Source: an uncultured Bacilli bacterium | GTDB lineage: Bacteria; Bacillota_I; Bacilli_A; RFN20; CAG-288 | Direction of reading: 5' to 3' | Length of the DNA stretch: 6,920 nt | NCBI GenBank assembly: GCA_934700375.1 | Contig: CAKUXT010000108.1 | Span: 1-6,920 of the forward strand | Part shown: positions 1 through 5,024 of the stretch, piece after piece | How positions within the stretch are numbered: position 1 is the first letter of the stretch | Layout: every line of letters begins with the position of its first letter | The notes under the pieces: generated by a model | What the model was told of the DNA's origin: nothing | Databases searched by the model: none | What the model saw: only the letters and a program-made list of their open reading frames with translations | Program-made: the position numbers and the translations under genes

Positions 1-146
1 TGATCGTCTTAGCATCGGTCCTCGTTTTCACCTTCATTCTTCTCTTCATCATCTACATCACGAATGCTGACTTGAAGTTAGTCGAAAAAATCTATGACAA
101 ATTAGTCGCATATCACGATAAGAATCACACCGAGTCTAAATTATAA
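1..146 (+). CDS. C-terminal end of an unidentified membrane protein (5' end outside window)
   Basis: An open frame enters from the left edge (first whole codon at 3) and ends at the TAA at 144-146, giving 47 visible residues. The first roughly 18 are strongly hydrophobic (IVLASVLVFTFILLFIIYI), which reads as one transmembrane helix. A charged tail of about 28 residues follows (ADLKLVEKIYDKLVAYHDK and then HTESKL), most likely cytoplasmic and partly helical. No family can be named from so little. The stop codon overlaps the next ATG by one base (TAATG), so translation of the two genes is probably coupled and they are likely in one operon. The missing 5' part would decide what the protein is. 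Confidence 0.6.
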   Translation, partial: IVLASVLVFTFILLFIIYITNADLKLVEKIYDKLVAYHDKNHTESKL

Positions 147-865
147 TGAGCGTATTTGATCAACTGATAAAAGATACATACGGCTTGTTGGATAAGAAAG
201 ATTCTGTTCGCTTTTCTTACAGTGACAATTACAGAAAATTTGTCAGCGATAAACAAGAACTGATCTTCAAGAAGGAAACCAAATATGAGTTAGGCGGTGA
301 GAATCTGAATTCGGTCGCTTACACTTTGTTTACAGAAGATAATGAGTTGGTCGACAAAGATGAGATCATTGTCATCGGCAAGGATTTATCCGAAATCAAA
401 AAGGATTCTTCTTTTGCAAGGATAGCCTTAGTCAAAACAAAAGGCGCATATGAGCGCGGCGAACAGGCTTCTTACTATATCTTGGAGACCATCAACCTGA
501 GAAGGTATAACATCAATCTTAAGGGTTATATGATCAGAACCTCTGTTTTAAGCAATAGAGAACAGGTAAGAGTCAACAAAGAAGCAATCAAAAACAAACT
601 GTCTTTCCAAGACGTAGGCAGTATGTACATCGATGAATTCAAGAAGAATAAATATGTCGAAGCGGTGAAGATGATTTTCATCACAGATGAAGATGTCGAC
701 TACGTGAAACTTGAAGACATCAGCAATATGTCTTTGAAGATCTTCAGAGCGTTGAATCATGCTATTTCAGATCTGAAAATGGACTGCAAACGCTGCGAAT
801 GGCAGACATTATGCAGTCAGATTGAAGGTATGAAAGAATTACATGAGAAGATGATTAAACAATAA
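146..865 (+). CDS. Stand-alone acetyl-CoA synthase (CODH/ACS beta subunit) middle-domain-like protein
   Basis: This 239-residue soluble protein shows no signal peptide or membrane segment. From about residue 46 to 190 the order of motifs follows the central domain of acetogen acetyl-CoA synthase as I remember it. YELGG (47-51) matches the ACS 'EMGG' segment. IIVIGKDLSEI (74-84) matches 'IEVIGPDIDQI'. RVNKEA (142-147) matches 'RVSKDA'. IFITDEDVDY (177-186) matches 'TIFTDEAKVKEY'. A cysteine cluster C214-x2-C217-x5-C223 follows, where ACS begins its A-cluster ligands (C-x2-C-x8-C). The protein ends 16 residues later, so the fourth cluster cysteine and the Cys-Gly-Cys nickel site of ACS are absent and normal ACS activity is not expected. 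The cysteines could still bind an Fe-S cluster or metal. Translation probably depends on coupling to the upstream gene: only a weak GAG lies before the ATG. An alternative is a Cas4/RecB-like CxxC-x5-C motif met by chance; I see no nuclease motif. The alignment is from memory. Confidence 0.6.
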   Translation: MSVFDQLIKDTYGLLDKKDSVRFSYSDNYRKFVSDKQELIFKKETKYELGGENLNSVAYTLFTEDNELVDKDEIIVIGKDLSEIKKDSSFARIALVKTKGAYERGEQASYYILETINLRRYNINLKGYMIRTSVLSNREQVRVNKEAIKNKLSFQDVGSMYIDEFKKNKYVEAVKMIFITDEDVDYVKLEDISNMSLKIFRALNHAISDLKMDCKRCEWQTLCSQIEGMKELHEKMIKQ

Positions 866-914
866 TCGAAAACAAAAAAATAATCAAACACTTTGTTTTT
901 TCTTTTGTGAATTG

Positions 915-942
915 TGAAATCATCAAACGAGATGTGATTTCA
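915..942. repeat. Inverted repeat in the 3' region of the ACS-like gene
   Basis: TGAAATCA (915-922) and TGATTTCA (935-942) are perfect 8-base inverted arms around a 12-base loop. No clean T-run follows (the next bases are TTTCTT), so it is not a classic terminator on its own. It could be an RNA 3'-end stabilising hairpin, an extra termination element upstream of the 960-1020 hairpin, or a protein site. Only the base pairing is directly supported. Confidence 0.4.
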
Positions 943-959
943 TTTCTTGGATTTAAAAC

Positions 960-1020
960 AGCTGTCAGCTATGCATCATGTTCCTGATTGTAGGAGCTGG
1001 TATGTAACTGACAGCTTTTT
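960..1020 (+). terminator. Rho-independent-type terminator with a long structured loop
   Basis: AGCTGTCAG (960-968) pairs perfectly with CTGACAGCT (1008-1016) and is followed directly by a T-tract (1016-1020). The 39-base loop can itself fold: GTTCCT (980-985) pairs with AGGAGC (992-997) with one G-U pair, and short CAT/ATG pairing (974-976 with 1002-1004) extends it. The element therefore forms a long, bulged hairpin. It lies 95 bases after the stop of the ACS-like gene and well before the promoter of the TetR operon, so it most likely terminates the left transcription unit. On the reverse strand the stem is followed by GTTTT, so weak two-way action is possible, though no convergent gene is visible. 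Confidence 0.65.
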
Positions 1021-1100
1021 CTATGGATAAAAATACGCCTTGCAAGAATGCCAATTTAGTTAAGTCAGTGTCTTAATTTTATATATTTGTCCGTTTTTGA

Positions 1101-1129
1101 TTGTTTTAATCTTCTTTAGCAGTTACAAT
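1101..1129 (+). promoter_or_regulatory. Sigma-A type promoter of the TetR operon
   Basis: TTGTTT (1101-1106) as -35 and TACAAT (1124-1129, five of six consensus bases) as -10 are separated by an ideal 17 bases. The start of transcription would fall near 1135-1137, leaving a 5' leader of roughly 35-40 bases before the TetR ATG. It is the best-placed promoter in the gap and should drive the whole downstream operon, since no later gap is large enough for another strong promoter. The -35 box is weak (only TTG matches). Confidence 0.55.
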
Positions 1130-1141
1130 GTAAGCGGTTAC

Positions 1142-1157
1142 TCGGTCGGTTGACCGA
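1142..1157. promoter_or_regulatory. Palindromic operator candidate for the TetR regulator
   Basis: TCGGTC-GGTT-GACCGA is a perfect inverted repeat with 6-base arms and a 4-base centre. An overlapping register TCGGT-TG-ACCGA also exists. It begins about 5 bases downstream of the predicted transcription start and ends 2 bases before the GGGAG ribosome binding site of the TetR gene. A bound dimer would block transcription start or early elongation. Size and symmetry fit TetR-family operators, and a position beside its own gene is typical of autorepression. Binding by this particular regulator is inferred. Confidence 0.6.
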
Positions 1158-1172
1158 TTGGGAGACAATTTT

Positions 1173-1724
1173 ATGTCAGATATAAACAACACAAAGGACA
1201 AAATCATCGAGGCTGTCGAAGAGTTGATTGCTACAAGAGGCGTCAACAATTTTTCGTTAAGGGATATTGCAAACTATCTCTATATTTCCACTGGAAGCCT
1301 TTATTATCATTTCAAAACCAAAGATGAAATCATCTCAGCCATTGTGGATAAACATTATGCAATCCTGGAAAAGGATTATGATGCATGGCTTATAAAACAC
1401 AAAGGTGAATTGACAGTGAGCAGATTCTTGGAAGTTGTGTTCTATAAGAGTACAGAGCTGTTCAATCATTCTAAGATTCATATCTATCTCATCAATGAAT
1501 GCATGAGAAACGAAGAGATCAAAAAGAAGATACAGCAGTTGTGGAACGACTGGAAAGAGAAGATCACAATCGGTGTCAAACAAGTCTATAAAGATCATGA
1601 CAACACGGATGCGATTGCTGACTTGATTCTTGTGACGATAGAAGGACTGATCGTCAAAACGGTTTTAGAGAACAAGGATCAGGATGATGTAGAGAAGATT
1701 AAGAGACTATTGGAGGGATTATAG
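1173..1724 (+). CDS. TetR/AcrR-family transcriptional regulator
   Basis: This is a DNA-binding repressor of 183 residues when started at the ATG at 1173. That start is chosen because GGGAG (1160-1164) lies 8 bases before it; the in-frame TTG at 1158 lies before this site and touches the operator palindrome. The N-terminus is a classic TetR helix-turn-helix: helix 1 over residues 8-22 ending ATRG, then FSLRDIANYLYISTGSLYYHFKTK (27-50, with the signature GSLYYHF at 41-47). The rest is an all-helical ligand-binding and dimer domain with no specific signature, so the inducer is unknown. At about 183 residues it is of normal family length. It is the first gene of the operon: its stop is one base from the next ATG, and GGAGGG inside its last codons serves the next gene. 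Expected role: repressor of its own operon through the palindrome at 1142-1157. A lipid or acyl-CoA ligand would fit the neighbours but is inference. Confidence 0.9.
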   Translation: MSDINNTKDKIIEAVEELIATRGVNNFSLRDIANYLYISTGSLYYHFKTKDEIISAIVDKHYAILEKDYDAWLIKHKGELTVSRFLEVVFYKSTELFNHSKIHIYLINECMRNEEIKKKIQQLWNDWKEKITIGVKQVYKDHDNTDAIADLILVTIEGLIVKTVLENKDQDDVEKIKRLLEGL

Positions 1725-1725
1725 A

Positions 1726-3426
1726 ATGAAGAAGCTGGATAAGGTCAAAAAAATCCTGACTGAATATGATTGTCCACAGATCAGTGTACATGAAAGAGAT
1801 GATATCGTGTTCTTGGAAGGAGAAAAGGATTCCTGGGACAAGATTGTTTCTATCGGCGAAAAGATCAGTAAGAGCGGATTGTATTCTCATGTTGTCAACA
1901 ATATTCATCTGAAAGGATTCAAACAGCATATTTCAAAGCCTTCTATTCGCGATGACAAATTGGATGACAGACATGTCGATGTTCTTGTCATCGGCGGCGG
2001 TGTTGTCGGTGCAGCCATATTAAGAGAACTTACAAAGTACAATCTCTCCTGTCTTTTGGTCGAGAAGGGTGAAGATCTTGCTCTTCAGGCTTCTTCGAGA
2101 AATGATGGCTGCATTCATGTCGGTGTCGATCTTCATAAGGGAAGCGAAAAACTTCATTATCTGATCCGTTCTAAAGAGATCATTAAGGATCTATGCAAAG
2201 ATATCGATGTCGAATACAGAGAGGATGGACAGACCGTCTGCTTTAAGTCCAATGCATTAAGACCGATCATCCGGACTTTCTTCCACTTCCGCTGCAAACA
2301 GAATCATATCACTGATTGGAAATTATTGAATCGTAAGGAATTGCTGAAAATGGAACCGAATCTGTCAGAAGAAGTCAAATTCGGTGTCTTCTTCCCGCAT
2401 GCCGGAAGCATTTGCCCTTATAACTTCACCATTGCACTTGCTGAATCAGCAGTTCTTAATGGAGCAGAAGTCAGTTTTGATACCATGGTCGAAGACATGG
2501 TTGTCGAAAACGACGAAATCAAGAAAGTCATTACAAACAGAGGAACGATCTATCCGAAGATTGTCGTCAATGCAGCCGGTGTCTTTAGCGATGATATCGC
2601 TGATATGGCACACGATAAATTTTTCACCATCCATCCTAGAAAAGGAACGGATGTTTTGATGGATAAGAGCGTGAGAAAACAGTTATCCAATTCGGGTATT
2701 CAGATCTTCTCCATCAAGAAGAAAAGCCACACTTCCAATTCCAAAGGAGGAGGCATCATTCCGACTGTCGATGATAATACATTAGTCGGTCCTAATGCGA
2801 TTGAGATTCCTGAAAAAGAGGATTACACGACCTCGAAGGAAGTTGTCGATAGACTGTTTGATAAACATTCTAAGACGATTGAGAATCTTAGACGCGGTGA
2901 TACAATCACCTATTTCTCCGGTGTCAGAGCACCGACTTATGAAGAGGATTTCATCGTTTCGAAAGGAAAGTGGACAAAGAATATCATCCATGCTGCAGGC
3001 ATTCAGTCACCTGGACTTACAGCAGCTCCTGCTATTGGTGAGACAATTGCAGAATTTGCAAGTGAAGAACTTCATGCAGAAAAGAGAAAAGACTTCAATC
3101 CGATCAGAAAAGGTATCATTCAGACAAGAAAACTTTCCGATGAGGAAAGAGACAGACTGATCAAAGAGAATCCAAAATACGGACATATCATCTGCCGTTG
3201 TGAAGAGATCAGCGAAGGCGAGATTCTTGATGCGATTCATTCGATCATCAGGCCGAATACCCTCGATGGCATCAAACGCCGTGTACGAGCTGGAATGGGA
3301 CGCTGCCAAGGCGGATTCTGTCAACCGAATGTAGCGACATTGTTTGCAAAGGAAAACGGCATTGATTTGAAAGATGTTCATAAAAAAGGCGAAGATGTTC
3401 TGATTTATCGTAACAGTAAGGAGTAA
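1726..3426 (+). CDS. GlpA-like FAD-dependent oxidoreductase with BFD [2Fe-2S] domain and BON-like N-terminal extension
   Basis: A 566-residue flavoprotein of the glycerol-3-phosphate dehydrogenase (DAO) family. The FAD-binding start is VDVLVIGGGVVGAA (GGGVVG at 90-95). Family segments follow: NAAGVFSDDIA, HPRKGTD, PTVDDNTLVGP, and the C-terminal FAD segment AAGIQSPGLTAAPAIGE. A BFD-like domain ends the protein, with C490-x-C492 and C527-x4-C532 as [2Fe-2S] ligands. This fits the Gram-positive GlpA-type enzyme that oxidises glycerol-3-phosphate to dihydroxyacetone phosphate and passes electrons to partner proteins. The odd part is residues 1-83: about 19-62 (ISVHERDDIVFLEGEKDS, then SGLYSHVVNNIHL) resembles a BON domain, and related enzymes as I know them usually start at the FAD fold. 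M1 is well supported by GGAGGG (1712-1717) 8 bases upstream and by the absence of any nearby internal ATG. The region after the FAD fold (SSRNDGCIHVGVD) differs somewhat from the usual 'SGIxHxG', so another hydroxy-acid or polyol-phosphate substrate is possible. Confidence 0.85.
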   Translation: MKKLDKVKKILTEYDCPQISVHERDDIVFLEGEKDSWDKIVSIGEKISKSGLYSHVVNNIHLKGFKQHISKPSIRDDKLDDRHVDVLVIGGGVVGAAILRELTKYNLSCLLVEKGEDLALQASSRNDGCIHVGVDLHKGSEKLHYLIRSKEIIKDLCKDIDVEYREDGQTVCFKSNALRPIIRTFFHFRCKQNHITDWKLLNRKELLKMEPNLSEEVKFGVFFPHAGSICPYNFTIALAESAVLNGAEVSFDTMVEDMVVENDEIKKVITNRGTIYPKIVVNAAGVFSDDIADMAHDKFFTIHPRKGTDVLMDKSVRKQLSNSGIQIFSIKKKSHTSNSKGGGIIPTVDDNTLVGPNAIEIPEKEDYTTSKEVVDRLFDKHSKTIENLRRGDTITYFSGVRAPTYEEDFIVSKGKWTKNIIHAAGIQSPGLTAAPAIGETIAEFASEELHAEKRKDFNPIRKGIIQTRKLSDEERDRLIKENPKYGHIICRCEEISEGEILDAIHSIIRPNTLDGIKRRVRAGMGRCQGGFCQPNVATLFAKENGIDLKDVHKKGEDVLIYRNSKE

Positions 3427-3430
3427 GAGT

Positions 3431-4669
3431 ATGGAACAGTATGATGTTATTGTCATCGGCGGTGGCCCAGGCGGACTAGCCAGTGCCATCAAGGCCAGCG
3501 AACATGCTAAAGTTCTCCTGATCGAAAGAGAAAATAAGTTAGGAGGCATCTTGAAGCAATGTATTCACGATGGTTTTGGAGTCACCCGTTTCAAAGAGAA
3601 GCTCTCCGGACCGGAATACGCATATAAAGAGATTGAAAAGCTGAAGGCGACGAATGTCGAAGTCTTGTTGAACACCTTTGTCACCAATATCAAAAAAGAA
3701 GACAAGATCCAGGTTACTTTCGTCAACGAAAAAGGTGTCTCTAAGGTTGTAGGAAAGAAGCTGATCTTGGCGACTGGATGCCGTGAAAGAACAAGCAAGC
3801 AGATTTCAATCCACGGAACAAATCCAACAGGCGTCATGACGGCCGGTCAGGCTCAGTACTATATCAATATCTTAGGAAAGATGCCCTGTAAAGAAGTGGT
3901 CATTCTCGGTAGCGGAGACATCGGTCTCATCATGGCTAGAAGACTCACTTTGGAAGGTGCTCATGTCAAAGGCGTCTATGAAGTCAAACCGACACCGAGC
4001 GGTTTAAGCAGAAATATCGCTCAGTGTCTTACAGACTTCAATATCCCTCTTCACCTTTCTCATACCATCACAAGAGTATTCGGAAAAGATCGTCTGGAGG
4101 CTGTTGAAGTCGCCAAGGTCGATTCGAAGATGCAAGTCATCAAAGGGACTGAGGAAATCATCCCTTGTGACAGTCTGATCCTCTCTGTCGGTCTGATTCC
4201 AGAAAATGAATTGGCGAAATCCCTTCATATTCCGCTCAATCCGTTCACGAAAGGACCGAGTGTCGATCAGACGTTTGAAACACTGGTCGAGGATGTCTAT
4301 TCTTGCGGCAATGCGATGCATGTCAATGATTTGGCTGATTATGTCTCGGAAAGCGGAGAGATTGCTGCTTCTGATGTTTCAAAACTCAATGAGCATCAAA
4401 ATAGGCAGCTTGAAAAAGTGAACTTTGACTCTCATTTCGGATATGTGGTTCCTTCTCATATCGATTTCAGCAAATCGACGGAGAAGATGACCTTCTATTT
4501 CCGTTCAAGAGATGAATACAAGGACAAAGTTCTCTTTGTCAGACAAGGTGATGAGGTTCTTTTGAAGAGAACCTATTCTCATCTTAGACCGCCGGAAATG
4601 GAAAAAGTTCTCTTGACCGTCAAGAACAAGGGAGAAGTCAGCTTCGTATTGGAGGATAAGAAAGAATGA
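3431..4669 (+). CDS. GlpB-like NAD(P)/FAD-dependent oxidoreductase
   Basis: A 412-residue two-dinucleotide-fold flavoprotein. The FAD motif is YDVIVIGGGPGG (GxGxxG at 10-15). GGILKQCIHDGFG (38-50, with C44) is a hallmark of the family that sits beside GlpA-type enzymes. LILATGCRER (111-120) is the ATG motif before the second nucleotide fold, VVILGSGDIG (G160-G165) is the NAD(P)-binding motif, and SCGNAMHVNDLADYV (from 291) closes the FAD site. The last 70 residues or so form the family's small C-terminal beta domain ending in a 'LRPPEMEKVLL' segment. It probably accepts electrons from the GlpA-like partner and links them to NAD or another carrier. The ribosome binding site AAGGAG (3418-3423) lies in the last codons of the preceding gene, and the gap is 4 bases. 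No redox-active CxxxxC disulphide is seen, so it is not a thioredoxin-reductase-type enzyme. The exact electron acceptor cannot be told from sequence. Confidence 0.85.
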   Translation: MEQYDVIVIGGGPGGLASAIKASEHAKVLLIERENKLGGILKQCIHDGFGVTRFKEKLSGPEYAYKEIEKLKATNVEVLLNTFVTNIKKEDKIQVTFVNEKGVSKVVGKKLILATGCRERTSKQISIHGTNPTGVMTAGQAQYYINILGKMPCKEVVILGSGDIGLIMARRLTLEGAHVKGVYEVKPTPSGLSRNIAQCLTDFNIPLHLSHTITRVFGKDRLEAVEVAKVDSKMQVIKGTEEIIPCDSLILSVGLIPENELAKSLHIPLNPFTKGPSVDQTFETLVEDVYSCGNAMHVNDLADYVSESGEIAASDVSKLNEHQNRQLEKVNFDSHFGYVVPSHIDFSKSTEKMTFYFRSRDEYKDKVLFVRQGDEVLLKRTYSHLRPPEMEKVLLTVKNKGEVSFVLEDKKE

Positions 4670-5010
4670 AAGAATATATCTGCATTGTCTGCCCGAACGG
4701 CTGCCATCTCCGTTATGATGAGATCAATGATACCTGCGAAGGAAATCGTTGCCCAAGAGGAAAAGAATATGCCAGAAATGAATTCTCCCATCCAAAAAGA
4801 AGCGTAACTTCTTCTGTTAGGACAACTGTCGAGGGGTATCCTGTCATCAGCGTGAGAACATCAAAGGATATCGATAAGGAGTTGATTCCTGCATTGCTTA
4901 TTGAGCTGAAGAAAGCACTTGTCACAGAGAAGTTAGGTATGAATGCCGTAGTCATCAAGAATGTATTGAACACCGATGTGGATATTATTACCACGACATC
5001 GATGCAATAG
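4666..5010 (+). CDS. DUF1667-family Cys-cluster protein
   Basis: A small 114-residue protein starting ICIVCPNGCHL, followed by EGNRCPRGKEYARNE, HPKRSVTSSVR and a PVISVRTS segment. This is the DUF1667 pattern (C-x2-C-P-x-G-C-x-L, G-N-x-C-x-R-G, P-x-R-x-V-T). C6, C9, C13 and C29 are the probable metal or Fe-S ligands, and C24 is an extra cysteine nearby. The family commonly accompanies the GlpA-like/GlpB-like pair and is presumed to be a third, electron-carrying or accessory component, but its biochemistry is not established to my knowledge. The ATG overlaps the previous stop by four bases (ATGA) with GGAGG at 4651-4655, so translation is coupled. Length is normal for the family. It is likely cytoplasmic; no signal or membrane segment is visible. 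Confidence 0.85.
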   Translation: MKEYICIVCPNGCHLRYDEINDTCEGNRCPRGKEYARNEFSHPKRSVTSSVRTTVEGYPVISVRTSKDIDKELIPALLIELKKALVTEKLGMNAVVIKNVLNTDVDIITTTSMQ

Positions 5011-5024
5011 AAAGGAAAACTAAA

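Larger units (their letters stand above)
866..1172. other. Intergenic region between the left unit and the TetR operon (about 307 bases)
   Basis: No protein or RNA gene is supported here. The stretch holds an AT-rich weak inverted repeat (869-899), the perfect inverted repeat at 915-942, the terminator-like hairpin at 960-1020, a promoter (1101-1129), a palindromic operator candidate (1142-1157) and the ribosome binding site of the TetR gene. Bases 1021-1100 are AT-rich and hold nothing recognisable beyond a possible TATATT box at 1082-1087. No riboswitch consensus was recognised. Confidence 0.6.

Noticed and set aside
839..850. Reading the C-x2-C-x5-C cluster of the 239-residue protein as a Cas4/AddB-type nuclease Fe-S motif
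   Set aside because: The rest of the protein shows no PD-(D/E)XK pattern and no cas or recombination genes are nearby; the ACS middle-domain motif order fits better.
869..899. AAAACAAA/TTTGTTTT inverted repeat right after the ACS-like gene as a terminator
   Set aside because: The stem is almost all A-T and would be unstable; the GC-containing hairpin at 960-1020 is far better. It may help as a secondary element, but I do not call it.
1082..1087. TATATT as an alternative -10 box
   Set aside because: No convincing -35 at 16-18 bases; the TTGTTT-17-TACAAT pair is better placed for the operator and TetR start.
1158..1172. Upstream TTG start adding five residues to the TetR protein
   Set aside because: The TTG lies before the GGGAG ribosome binding site and touches the operator; the ATG at 1173 has ideal spacing.
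866..1172. Riboswitch or T-box leader before the TetR operon
   Set aside because: The predicted start is downstream of the structured hairpins, leaving a leader of only about 35-40 bases, and no known aptamer consensus was recognised.
2795..3160. 121-codon + strand frame inside the GlpA-like gene
   Set aside because: It is out of frame within conserved FAD-enzyme sequence; its translation is arginine/serine-rich and resembles no family.
3007..3549. 180-codon antisense open frame across the GlpA/GlpB-like junction
   Set aside because: It lies opposite two clearly conserved coding regions, has no recognisable domain and no ribosome binding site context; it is a shadow of the + strand codon pattern.
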